DNA of 64,000 nucleotides from Pseudomonas sp. 10S4. GTDB taxonomy: Bacteria; Pseudomonadota; Gammaproteobacteria; Pseudomonadales; Pseudomonadaceae. Location of the stretch: assembly GCF_034344865.1 (NCBI RefSeq), contig NZ_CP133774.1, positions 2,356,001 through 2,420,000 on the forward strand, written 5' to 3'. The notes below the pieces were generated by a model, which was not told the origin of the DNA, did no database searches, and saw only the letters and a program-made list of their open reading frames with translations. A program made the translations under genes and the position numbers. Each line of letters begins with the position of its first letter. Within the stretch, counting starts at the first letter, position 1. Shown here one piece after another: positions 1 to 8,006 of the stretch.

Positions 1-1
1 T

Positions 2-124
2 GCAGGGGAAGGGTACATACCAAATGCTAATTCAAAAGACCACCCGATACGCGTTAGCATGGACCGCTTCGAAATGAAATTCGATGATAAAGGTATACCG
101 TTTACGTTGTATCCAATTAGGTGA
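2..124 (+). CDS. 3' end of an unknown gene, possibly a polymorphic-toxin C-terminal tip
   Basis: An open frame enters from the left edge and stops at a TGA at 122-124, giving 40 residues that end in DDKGIPFTLYPIR. I do not recognise the family. It stops 8 nt before the next ATG, and the ribosome site of that next gene (GAGGTGA) overlaps this stop, so the two are translationally close. A short low-GC tip followed directly by small, low-GC, duplicated genes is the usual layout of an Rhs or other polymorphic toxin with immunity genes. That role is inferred from layout only; the toxin body lies outside the window. Confidence 0.5.
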   Translation, partial: AGEGYIPNANSKDHPIRVSMDRFEMKFDDKGIPFTLYPIR

Positions 125-132
125 GGTGAATT

Positions 133-552
133 ATGTTTGTTGATCTTGGAACTGGGCAGCCATATGTTCCGACGCCTTCATATTTTTTGGGGTGTTTTGA
201 CATTTATGATCGTGAAGAAACACTTGGAGAGGAGTTAGAGAAATTTAATCCAAATGATCCGTCGGATAGGGAGGAGTTAATACTCAAGTATTGTCTGGTT
301 AGTAATCGTACCTACCGACATCATTTTTTGCTTTATAAATGTTTGGAAAAGGCGCTTCAGGACAAAAGCTACGATTTTCAGGCACTTTTTAAGTATGACC
401 CAGAGGCATATTCCTCATTCCCCTATGGATGGGATGAAATGGAGAATACAAGGGCTTTTTTGAGGATATTTATCGATTGGCTACTATCGAATGGAAAGAT
501 GACCTTCAAAAAGCCAGTCTTGAAGATCCAGAGAGTTGGTAAAGAGGTTTAG
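133..552 (+). CDS. Immunity-like small protein, paralogue 1, apparently frameshifted near its 3' end
   Basis: This 139-residue acidic protein has no signal peptide or membrane segment, and I do not recognise its family. It is a clear paralogue of the next gene: both share FD[IV]YD, EETLG.EL, KSYDFQ.LF and an ME/LEN segment at matching positions. Similarity stops after residue ~110. Beyond that point another frame encodes a tail (IEWKDDLQKA, ending ESW at a TAA at 540-542) that matches the paralogue's end (VWKDELVKA, ending STW). One extra T in the T6 run at 456-461 would restore the match. Strong ribosome site GAGGTGA at 123-129. GC is low compared with the window. Position just after the candidate toxin tip suggests an immunity role (inference). 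Confidence 0.65.
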   Translation: MFVDLGTGQPYVPTPSYFLGCFDIYDREETLGEELEKFNPNDPSDREELILKYCLVSNRTYRHHFLLYKCLEKALQDKSYDFQALFKYDPEAYSSFPYGWDEMENTRAFLRIFIDWLLSNGKMTFKKPVLKIQRVGKEV

Positions 553-610
553 TGATTGCTAGCTTGATTGCTTGTGGCCAGAATTTGCATTTTGGGGGCT
601 GAGACAAATA

Positions 611-1027
611 GTGTTGCGAGACCCATTTTTAGGTGAAACGTTTCACCCAGATTTAATGTGGCTTATTGGGGTTTTTGATGTTTATGATCATGAAGAAACG
701 CTAGGTGCGGAGCTTTCAATCTATGATCCTAACAATAGGCGGGATAGGGGCGAGCTGATTAGAAAGTACAGCTTGAATTTAGGCTATTTGAACTACCGAC
801 ATAAGCTTGTTTTGGTGGAGTCTTTAGCAGACAAGCTGAATGACAAAAGCTATGACTTTCAGGGATTGTTCGATATTGATGAAGACGAGGCTGCAAGCTG
901 GCCACGCGGTGAATGGTACGAATTAGAGAATCCTCGTGGTTTTCTTGAACATGTCTATACGTTGGCGCTAGAGGTTTGGAAAGATGAACTAGTAAAGGCG
1001 GGGTCGGAAGATCGGTCCACTTGGTGA
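611..1027 (+). CDS. Immunity-like small protein, paralogue 2
   Basis: Paralogue of the preceding gene, family not recognised. I chose the GTG at 611 because it makes the N-terminus align without a gap to paralogue 1: both have 26 residues up to the FD[IV]YD motif. A GGGGG-containing ribosome site lies at 594-598. A TTG at 572 in the same frame would add 13 residues that have no counterpart. The protein is about 138 residues, acidic and soluble. Two diverged tandem copies behind a candidate toxin end suggest an immunity array, possibly protecting against related toxin variants (inference). Low GC supports horizontal origin. Confidence 0.65.
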   Translation: MLRDPFLGETFHPDLMWLIGVFDVYDHEETLGAELSIYDPNNRRDRGELIRKYSLNLGYLNYRHKLVLVESLADKLNDKSYDFQGLFDIDEDEAASWPRGEWYELENPRGFLEHVYTLALEVWKDELVKAGSEDRSTW

Positions 1028-1072
1028 GGAAATAATTATGAATGATTTTGGCAGTTACAATGGTGTGTTTAG

Positions 1073-1573
1073 ATGTCTGATCAAAAACTAACACGCGAGG
1101 TGATTACAGATTGGGCCTATGGGCGCACTGTTATTGATTTGGTTGAAAGTGATTGTGATGGAGACGCTGCGAGCTTTGATAATGATGTTGTGAGGGTACT
1201 AGGGGCTAAAGGCTTATTAGAATTTGCAGCAGATCCAGCGTGCCCGAATAGAAGATATTTTGTAGATGGGTTTGTAACGCTGTTTTTATGGATTTTTCGT
1301 TCGAATGGAAATCTTCCATTTCACTTTTCACGTTTTCTAGGAATTAAGTCCAGAGAGGATTATAGAACTGAGATGGAAGCGCAAGCGGAAGAGGTTTATG
1401 ATGTTTGCTTGGTTTTAGATAGTATGAGACTCATAAAGGACCCCGCAATACAGTCTCTTTACAAACAGCTTCTTGATTTTAGACATGCTTACGCAAATAG
1501 TAACAGCGACTTTTATTACAGAAGCTGGGCGGCGTTGGATTTAGGGTTTTTCGATGTGGAGACGATGCGTTAA
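1073..1573 (+). CDS. Orphan small protein in the immunity-like array (start uncertain)
   Basis: A 166-residue acidic soluble protein of unknown family. It is rich in aromatic residues (for example FVTLFLWIF at about 66-74) and has no signal peptide. The ATG at 1073 has a poor ribosome site. A much better start signal lies upstream: GAGGAAATAATT then ATG at 1039, opening a frame MNDFGSYNGVFR that runs out of phase after about 12 residues. One indel around 1070 would join the two into an N-terminally extended protein. Low GC and location suggest an immunity or accessory protein (inference). Confidence 0.55.
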   Translation: MSDQKLTREVITDWAYGRTVIDLVESDCDGDAASFDNDVVRVLGAKGLLEFAADPACPNRRYFVDGFVTLFLWIFRSNGNLPFHFSRFLGIKSREDYRTEMEAQAEEVYDVCLVLDSMRLIKDPAIQSLYKQLLDFRHAYANSNSDFYYRSWAALDLGFFDVETMR

Positions 1574-1653
1574 GTTGTTTTGTTGAGTGGCCTCTCGTTG
1601 GTAGGTTTTTAGTTATTGCTTTTTGGTGCGGTGGTAAGCTGTGGGGCCTTCAA

Positions 1654-2031
1654 GTGATAGATAAGTATGTTGTAATTGTCCTGGCAGTAAATCCTATCGT
1701 TGAAGAAGAAGTTCTATTGCTTGTTAGTGGTGTGAAAGTTAAATGCTTTGCGAGCTGCTGTCCTGAAAAAATTCAGGTAGGGGAAGCCTATGAGGTTGAG
1801 TTCGAGATAGTCCTTCCTGATGATGACTTCATTACCGTTGCAGAAAAGCGGTCCGACTCACTAATTGAAGTGAAAGACGATGGTTTTTCATGCTTTCTAT
1901 ATGGCTATTTGGACGGAAGTGTCTTCCGATCCTTCGTTGACTTTATGGATCAGGAAATCCACTACGACTATCCGGCGCTTAACGAAGAATTCGTCAAGGT
2001 CAGGGTGGACAGGATTGATGTGTCTTTCTGA
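1654..2031 (+). CDS. Orphan small acidic protein in the immunity-like array
   Basis: A 125-residue protein starting at a GTG, with a GGGG ribosome site 8-11 nt upstream. It looks beta-rich: alternating hydrophobic stretches (YVVIVLAV, VLLLVSGVKVKCF, AYEVEFEIVL) and no transmembrane segment or lipobox. I do not recognise the family. It closes the low-GC array; after it the composition returns towards the Pseudomonas norm. It could be another immunity protein or an unrelated accessory gene. Confidence 0.55.
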   Translation: MIDKYVVIVLAVNPIVEEEVLLLVSGVKVKCFASCCPEKIQVGEAYEVEFEIVLPDDDFITVAEKRSDSLIEVKDDGFSCFLYGYLDGSVFRSFVDFMDQEIHYDYPALNEEFVKVRVDRIDVSF

Positions 2032-2243
2032 TTGAGGAGCGAAATTTCTGGACAAGGTCGTCGGAAGTTTCCTTCAAGCTGCGGCGGCTTTCATGAACTG
2101 GTGCGAAATGTTTTCCATCGATAGTCTTTGGCAGTCACTGAAAATTCAGTGGCAGGGTGTAGGAACCCTTCAAAGTCGTTGGAAATGTATTGGCGTCGAA
2201 GCTTGGTTTGCGGCCGTTAACGTGCGTCCGTAAGATCAGTTGC

Positions 2244-2321
2244 GGCGGCTGTGCGCGGGCACGCTTCGGCGTGGTCGAGTTTTCCAAAGGCCTCGATATT
2301 CCTACCCCGCGCATAGCTGCC
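2244..2321 (+). ncRNA. Structured leader element, copy A (16-bp stem with two inner hairpins)
   Basis: 2244-2259 pairs with 2306-2321 in a 16-bp stem that includes two G-U wobbles. Inside is a CACGC-TTCG-GCGTG hairpin (2260-2273) and a TCGAG/CTCGA hairpin, so the fold is a three-way junction. It ends 59 nt before the ATG of the next small gene. The same architecture recurs at 57148-57222 and 57905-57977, with changes that keep pairing. Of the rest of the 2032-2380 gap, I see only a 46-codon ATG frame at 2093-2233 that I do not trust. Confidence 0.6.
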
Positions 2322-2380
2322 ACCCAAGCCTGTAGGAAGGCTGATGGCAGTTCCTATTTGTTGCCTTTGGAATTTGAAAA

Positions 2381-2704
2381 ATGAAAACACTTCACCCCGA
2401 TCCACCCTACGAAAAACCAGTCCCCCACCCCGATAACCGCTACATGGCACTCACCAGCAACTGCTGCGAAATGCCCACCCTGTTCGTCGACACCCACGCC
2501 CCGATTGATGTTTTATATGACGCTGCCAGCTACCGAATTCGCGCGGTCACTCAGGTGCTTGAGAACCTTTCCATGCGCGGTTCGATTGACTGTGAGTCCT
2601 TCATCCTTAGCGATTTTGCCTTGCTCTGCGCCATTCCGTTGCGCGATGGGTGTGATGTGCTGGATGTGATTGGGCGGCGGTTGCGGGCTCGGTCACCGGA
2701 ATAG
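2381..2704 (+). CDS. Small DUF3077-like protein
   Basis: A 107-residue protein of unknown function. It has a proline-rich start (HPDPPYEKPVPHPDN) followed by a helical region with a MPTLFVDTHAP strand and a long helix. This is the same general plan as the small DUF3077/DUF6124 proteins that are multicopy in Pseudomonas; the assignment is from memory and moderate. The stronger argument is its leader: the stem-loop that precedes the two DUF6124 genes at the other end of the window sits at the same distance here. Confidence 0.5.
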   Translation: MKTLHPDPPYEKPVPHPDNRYMALTSNCCEMPTLFVDTHAPIDVLYDAASYRIRAVTQVLENLSMRGSIDCESFILSDFALLCAIPLRDGCDVLDVIGRRLRARSPE

Positions 2705-2717
2705 CAGCGAAGGGCTT

Positions 2718-3054
2718 TTGTGGCGAGGGAGCTTGCTCCCGTTCGGCTGCGTAGCAGTCGTGAAACCAGGCGCTGCGGTTTACCTGACGAATCCGGAGGG
2801 CTGGTTTTGGGGCTGCTGCGCAGCCCAGCGGAGCAAGCTCCCTCGCCACAGGTTTTGGTTGGCGGGGATGTCTTGGGGCTGCTGCGCAGCCCAGCAGGGG
2901 CAAGCCCCCTCGCCACGGGGTTTTGTAGTGGTTGGGGGATTTTGGGGCTGCTGTGCAGCCCAGCGGGAGCAAGCTTCCTCGCCACAGGGTTTTGTAGTGG
3001 CTGGGGGATTTTGGGGCTGCTTTGCAGCCCAACGGGAGCAAGCCCCTCGCCATA
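2718..3054 (+). repeat. REP array: one left arm and four tandem right arms
   Basis: The array starts with one TGTGGCGAGGGAGCTTGCTCCC arm at 2719-2740. Four inverted right arms follow (GGGGCTGCTGCGCAGCCCAGC then the CAAGCTCCCTCGCCACA type), beginning near 2804, 2872, 2939 and 3009. Near-identical spacers (GGTTTTGTAGTGGTTGGGGG type) separate the last ones. A normal REPIN in this window has one arm of each kind, so the right arm has been amplified with a period of about 65-70 bp. Overlapping open frames in the array are repeat artefacts. Confidence 0.85.
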
Positions 3055-3065
3055 AGGGCAAGGTC

Positions 3066-3093
3066 AAAAGATCGCAGCCTTCGGCAGTTCCTA
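3066..3093 (+). repeat. Half of the AAAAGATCGCAGCC repeat family
   Basis: A single arm of the repeat AAAAGATCGCAGCC(T)(T/C)CGGCAG(C/T)TCCTAC. The same family appears as a perfect 32-bp inverted repeat at 42154-42229. Here only one arm is present, about 95 nt before the next gene. Confidence 0.7.
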
Positions 3094-3188
3094 CGGGGTG
3101 TGTGATTGCCTGGAATGGCCGCTCAGCCGTGAACTCCTGACGTTCGCCGCCGTACAAGGTAAACTTCCCGGCCTTCGCAGGAGCAATC

Positions 3189-4028
3189 ATGAATTATCGT
3201 CACGCCTTCCATGCCGGCAATCACGCCGATGTGTTCAAACACCTGACTTTGACCCGCCTCATCGCCTTGATGTCGCGCAAGGAGCAGCCGTTTGCCTATC
3301 TCGACACTCACGCCGGTATTGGTCTGTATGACCTGCAGGGTGATCAGGCGAGCCGTACCGGTGAGTACCTGGAAGGGATCGCGCGGTTGTGGGATCAGCC
3401 GGATCTGCCGGAGCTGACCGCCGATTACATGAAGGTGCTGCACGACATGAACCCGGATGGCCAGTTGCGCTATTACCCGGGGTCGCCGGAGTTGGCGCGG
3501 CGCCTGACGCGGCGGCAGGATCGGGTGATGCTCAATGAGAAGCACCCTGAAGACGGTTTGTTGCTCAAGGACAATATGGCCGGTGATCGTCGGGTGAAGG
3601 TTCACCTGGGCGAAGGCTGGCATGTGCCGCGCGCGATGTTGCCGGTGCAGGAGAAGCGGGCGGTGATGTTGATTGATCCGCCGTTCGAGCAGCTCGATGA
3701 GATGCAGCGCTGTGCGGCGTCGTTGAAAGAGGCGATTGGGCGGATGCGCCAGACCGTGGCGGCGATTTGGTACCCGGTGAAGGACCAACGCATGTTGCGT
3801 CGTTTCTATCAGGACCTGGCCGGCTCGGGCGCGCCGAAGTTGTTGCGGGTGGAGTTGTTGGTGCATCCACTGGATACGCCGAACAGCCTGAACGGCTCGG
3901 GGTTGGCGATTGCGAATCCGCCGTGGGGTCTGGAAGAGGAATTGCGGGAGTTGCTGCCGTGGTTGTCCAAGAAGCTTGGGCAGACCCAGGGTGGGTGGCA
4001 GATGGATTGGTTGATTGCTGAGAGTTGA
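3189..4028 (+). CDS. rlmJ: 23S rRNA (adenine(2030)-N6)-methyltransferase RlmJ
   Basis: SAM-dependent methyltransferase that methylates N6 of A2030 in 23S rRNA. The 279-residue length fits the family (former YhiR/DUF519). Visible features: the N-terminal MNYRHAFHAGNHADV signature, the YLDTHAGIGLYDL SAM-binding region near residues 35-48, and the catalytic DPPFEQ motif near residue 160. The ATG at 3189 follows GCAGGAGC. It is a single-gene unit between repeats. A housekeeping, non-essential rRNA modification enzyme, called with high confidence. Confidence 0.95.
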   Translation: MNYRHAFHAGNHADVFKHLTLTRLIALMSRKEQPFAYLDTHAGIGLYDLQGDQASRTGEYLEGIARLWDQPDLPELTADYMKVLHDMNPDGQLRYYPGSPELARRLTRRQDRVMLNEKHPEDGLLLKDNMAGDRRVKVHLGEGWHVPRAMLPVQEKRAVMLIDPPFEQLDEMQRCAASLKEAIGRMRQTVAAIWYPVKDQRMLRRFYQDLAGSGAPKLLRVELLVHPLDTPNSLNGSGLAIANPPWGLEEELRELLPWLSKKLGQTQGGWQMDWLIAES

Positions 4029-4060
4029 TCAGCAGGATTAATGGCGTCTGAGAGGACGCC

Positions 4061-4153
4061 TTCGCGAGCAAGCCCGCTCCCACAGTAGATTTATGTCGAT
4101 CACAAGAGTGTGGTCAGGCGTAGATCCAATGTGGGAGCGGGCTTGCTCGCGAA
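4061..4153 (+). repeat. REPIN between rlmJ and msrA
   Basis: Two inverted arms of the GTGGGAGCGGGCTTGCTCGCGAA repeat, at 4061-4084 (reverse) and 4131-4153 (forward), flanking an unrelated spacer. It lies in the 3' gap between the convergent genes rlmJ and msrA. Confidence 0.85.
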
Positions 4154-4171
4154 GCTTTCGGCGATCTGATA

Positions 4172-4819
4172 TCAGATCGGGCAAGTCACGCCTGTACCGC
4201 CAATCCCGCAATACCCTTCAGGATTCTTGGCCAGGTACTGCTGGTGATACGCCTCGGCGAAGTAGACCGTTGGGGCTTCGTCGATTTCGGTGGTGATGGT
4301 GCCTTTGCCAGCCTTGGTCAGTTCAACCTGGAACACTTGCGCGCTGTGTTTGGCGGCGGCGAGCTGATCCGGGTTGGTGGCGTAGATCACCGAGCGGTAC
4401 TGAGTGCCGATGTCGTTGCCCTGGCGCATGCCCTGGGTCGGGTTGTGCAGTTCCCAGAACATCTTCAGCAGCGCTTCGTAGCTGACTTTTGCCGGCTCGT
4501 AGACCACCAGTACCACTTCGCTGTGGCCGGTCAGGCCAGAGCAGACTTCTTCATACGTCGGGTTCGGCGTAAAGCCGCCGGCGTAACCCACCACCGTGCT
4601 GACCACGCCTTCGCGCTGCCAGAATTTGCGTTCCGCGCCCCAGAAGCAGCCCAGGCCGAAGATCGCGAAATCCACGTCGGTCACGAACGGGCCCAGCAGC
4701 GGGGAGTCGTGGACGAAGTGTTTTTCCGGCAAGTTCATTGGGGTTTCACGGCCAGGCAGAGCTTGTTCTTTAGTCGGGAGCACGTTTTTGTTCACCAGAA
4801 TTTCCGAGCGCAAGACCAT
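4172..4819 (-). CDS. msrA: Peptide-methionine (S)-S-oxide reductase MsrA
   Basis: Repairs oxidised methionine (S-sulfoxide) in proteins and free methionine, using thioredoxin. The active-site GCFWGAER motif carries the catalytic cysteine near residue 60. The GYAGG, EVCSG.TGH and GTQYRS motifs follow, and the C-terminus ends in [14 protein letters not shown] with the resolving cysteines. It is about 215 residues. I chose the second of two adjacent ATGs because the GAGGGG ribosome site is then 7 nt away and the MVLRSEIL start is typical of Pseudomonas MsrA. Adjacent to dipA, as in P. aeruginosa (PA5018/PA5017). Confidence 0.95.
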   Translation of the reverse strand: MVLRSEILVNKNVLPTKEQALPGRETPMNLPEKHFVHDSPLLGPFVTDVDFAIFGLGCFWGAERKFWQREGVVSTVVGYAGGFTPNPTYEEVCSGLTGHSEVVLVVYEPAKVSYEALLKMFWELHNPTQGMRQGNDIGTQYRSVIYATNPDQLAAAKHSAQVFQVELTKAGKGTITTEIDEAPTVYFAEAYHQQYLAKNPEGYCGIGGTGVTCPI

Positions 4820-4896
4820 CATCAGTCCCCTCAGTCAGAGTGTGTAAGTAGTCAGACCGCCAGTGTGCCCAATGATTTCAGGTTGCGCACTATCCC

Positions 4897-4985
4897 TGTG
4901 GGAGCGGGCTTGCTCGCGAAGGCGGCGTGTCAGTCAGAATTCACGTCACTGATACACCGCCTTCGCGAGCAAGCCCGCTCCCATA
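4897..4985 (+). repeat. REPIN between msrA and dipA
   Basis: A forward arm TGTGGGAGCGGGCTTGCTCGCGAA at 4897-4920 and its inverted partner at about 4961-4985. It is placed just after the 3' end of dipA, which ends at 4998 on the minus strand. No terminator with a T tract is visible here apart from the repeat's own stem. Confidence 0.85.
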
Positions 4986-4997
4986 GGGGTGTATCAA

Positions 4998-7693
4998 TCA
5001 GGCAATCGGGCCGCGCGGATAGCGTTTGAGCTTCTCGATCAGCTCGGAACCCGGGATAGGGCGGTCGAACAGGTAGCCCTGGCCGACGTCGCAACGGTGG
5101 CGGCGCAGGAAGGCCAACTGCTCGGCGGTTTCGATGCCTTCCGCCACGACCTTGAGTTTCAGGTTGTGGGCCATGGCGATCACTGCGGAGGTGATTTCCA
5201 TGTCGTCCTGGTTGTCCGGGATTTCGTGGATGAAGCTTCGATCGATCTTGATGATGTCGATCGGGAATTTTTTCAAGTAGCTGAGCGATGAGTAACCGGT
5301 GCCGAAGTCGTCGATCGCCAGGGTCAGGCCCAGGCGCTTGAGTTGGTCGAGCTGCAAGTGCGTGTCTTCGGTGGCTTCCAGCAGCAGGCCCTCCGTTAGC
5401 TCAAGCTCCAGCAGGTTCGACGGCAGCGCTTCTTCCTTGAGGATGCTGGCGATGGACGCCACCAGGTCCGGGTCGGAAAACTGCTTGGGCGACAGGTTGA
5501 TCGCCACCTGAAGATTGCCCAGGCCGGCGGCGGTCAGTTCCTTGCTCATGCGGCAGGCCTGACGGGCGATCCATTTGCCGATTGGAATGATCAGGCCGGT
5601 CTCTTCAGCGACGCTGATGAACTGGTCCGGGCGGATCATGCCTTTTTCCGGATGGTTCCAGCGCAGCAAGGCTTCCATCCCCAGCAAACGACCGCTGCGC
5701 AGGCACAGCTTGGGCTGGTAGAACACGTCCAGTTCGTTCTGGGTCAGGGCGCGACGCAGGTTGTTCTCGACGAACAGCTTGTAGCTGGCCTCGGCGTTCA
5801 GCGCTTCGGTGAACACCTGAACCTGATGTTTGCCGTTGGCCTTGGCCTTGTGCAAGGCGAGGCCGGCGTTGCGCATCAGCGTCTGCGGGTCGCGACCGTG
5901 CAGCGGCGCGCAGGCCAGGCCCACGGAGCCGGTGACGCTAATTAGCTGGTTGTCGACGAACATCGGCTTGTCGAGGGTCGCCAGCAACTGGTTGGCGACT
6001 TGCTGGCCGGCCGAGAGGTCGGTGTTGTCCAGCAGCACCGCGAATTCGTTACTGGCGAAGCGCGCCAGGCTGCCGCTCGGGCTCAGGCTATTGCGCAGGC
6101 GTCGGGCCAGGCTGATCAGCAATTTGTCGCCGGCGTGGTGGCCGAGGCTGTCGTTGATCGACGCTTGAAGTTGTCGATGTCCACCAGCAACAGGCTGATC
6201 GGTGTATCGCTGTCTCGGGCGAAACGTTCGTCCAGGTTGCGGATAAACGCCGGGCGGTTGCCGAGGTTGGTCAGGTTGTCGGTGTAGGCCAGGCGCTCGA
6301 TGCGTTGCTGGGCGAGCTTGGTTTGGGTGATGTCTTCGTAGATGCCGATGTAATGCGTCAGCTCGCGGTTGTCGCCGTAAACCTTGGAGATCGACAACTG
6401 GCCCCAGTAGGGTTCGAGGTTTTTGCGGCGGCTCTTGAACTCGCCCTGCCAACTGTTGCTCTTGGCCAGTGCTGAGGGCGCGTCGAACAGCAGTTCGCTG
6501 AGGTTTTCCAGCGCCGGCAGTTCCGACAGCCGCTGGCCGTGGACTTCTTCGGTGCTGTACTGAGTGATCGCGGTAAAGCTTGGGTTGACGTATTCGACCA
6601 CGCCGTCGCAATTGACCAGCAAAAAGGCGTTGGCACTTTGTTCCACTGCGCGCTGGAACAGGTGCAGGGCGCTGGTGGCGGTGCGGCGGTTGTGGTTGTT
6701 GATGACTTGGGCGAACTGATCCGCCAGTTCACCGGCAAAGGCGATTTCGTCTGATTGCCAGGCGCGGGTCGCACCGGTCTGCTCCAGGCACAACACGCCG
6801 ACCACTTGGCCATCGACGCGAATACTGGCGTCGAGCATGGCGTTGACGTCCCGCGGGCGCAGGCTTTCAGCCATGTGCCGGGTACGCGGGTCACGGATCG
6901 CGTTATGGGCATCGATGGCGCGACTGGTGTGCAGGGCTTCCAGATAGTCCGGAAAACTGCTTGCGTCGATCGGCTCCGGCATCAGGTATTCCTGAGTGGC
7001 GCGGTGATAAGCCGAGATCGGCACCAGCGTCGAACCCTCGAGGTTCCACAGGCTGGCGCAGTCGATTTCGTAGATGTCGCAGGCGCAGCGGGTGATCAGT
7101 TCGGCGGCTTCTTGCAGGGAATTGCCGGAGCTGTAGCGCTGACGGGTCAGCAGCAGGATCAAGTCTTGCTGGGCACGTACCCGGTCCAGATGCTGCAGTT
7201 GTTCCTGTTGGGCACGCTGGTTGAGTTCCAGGGCGATTTGCAGGCGCGAGTTCTGGGTTTCCAGGTCCAGGGCCGGCAGCAACGGCTCGCCCTCGAACAG
7301 GCCGTCTACCACCAGCAAGTAGCCGCGCAGCAGGTGTCGATTGTGTTGTTTGTAGGCTTCGCCCAGTTCCAGCAGGCTCAAGGTGCCTGCGGCGGTGTGC
7401 AGTGTGTAGCGGATCAGGTAATGCGGGCTGTCGGCGAGTTGCAGCTGGATTGCGTCATGCAGTTGATAGCGCGCTTCGGGCTCCATCAGGCTGGCGTAGG
7501 GCGAACCGACCAGTGCGCAGAGCTCCACGGCCGGCAGGCCGAACTGTCGTTCGCAATTGGGATCAAGAAACAGCAGCGCCCAGCTTGCTTCATTCAGCCG
7601 TTCGAAACGCAGCATGCCGAGCCGCGAGGGCACAGGCAACTGCGTCACTACCTCGGCCACCATACGGCTGGCGGCATCGGGTTGGCTTTTCAT
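4998..7693 (-). pseudogene. dipA: dipA: PAS-GAF-PAS-GGDEF-EAL c-di-GMP phosphodiesterase, frameshifted in the GGDEF domain
   Basis: Orthologue of P. aeruginosa DipA (PA5017), which degrades c-di-GMP and promotes biofilm dispersion. Domains in order: N-terminal PAS-like (~20-130), GAF (~200-360), PAS (~365-480), GGDEF (~490-650), EAL (~660-890). The diguanylate cyclase motif reads ASNEF, the known degenerate DipA form, so no cyclase activity is expected. EAL residues are intact: MEALLRW, LELTEG, IDDFGTGYSS, AEGIET. The frame breaks inside the GGDEF domain: coding DNA runs ..DIDNFK then SINDSLGH in another phase, with two extra bases at 6162-6163 (plus-strand numbering). Removing them restores a classic DIDNFKSINDSLGH. 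Probably a sequence error; otherwise the EAL domain is lost. Start at MKSQPDAAS by orthology, with a weak ribosome site. Confidence 0.85.
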
Positions 7694-7902
7694 TGGGGGA
7701 AACTCGCTTCGAATATGCTGATCGCGCCGGGCTCTCGCCCTCTTTACTGTTGCCTGCGGCAAGGTTGCATCATTGCGGCACCGACTGACAAGAGAGATGA
7801 AGGCCAAGTGCTATAAGAATATGTCGGCAGGAGGATGGATTTCTCCAGTGGACGGCCAAAAGTAATGGTCTGGATTGAAAGTTTCTGAGTTGAGCACTGT
7901 CC

Positions 7903-7998
7903 TGTGGCGAGCGAGCTTGCTCGCGCTTGAGTGCGTAGCGCTCACAAAAACTTTGGGGCCGCTGCGCAGCCCTGCGCGAGAAAGCTCGCTCGCCACAG
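7903..7998 (+). repeat. REPIN between dipA and the PhoD-like gene
   Basis: An imperfect inverted pair: TGTGGCGAGCGAGCTTGCTCGCG at 7903 and GCGAGAAAGCTCGCTCGCCACA ending at 7998, with an internal GGGGCCGCTGCGCAGCCC arm. It lies in a 313-bp gap (7694-8006) that also contains the dipA promoter region. I see no gene or convincing -10/-35 pair in the rest. Confidence 0.75.
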
Positions 7999-8006
7999 GA
8001 TTTCGC

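Noticed and set aside
2093..2233. 46-codon ATG frame in the gap after the immunity-like array
   Set aside because: No good ribosome site and no recognisable similarity; could be a remnant, but support is too weak.
2718..3054. Direct repeats with regular spacers that might suggest a CRISPR array
   Set aside because: The units are REP arms with internal palindromes and near-identical spacers; no cas genes are present.
2551..3190. Several open frames of 100-156 codons with repeated GLLRSPAG-like peptides
   Set aside because: They are translations of the REP-arm array, not genes.
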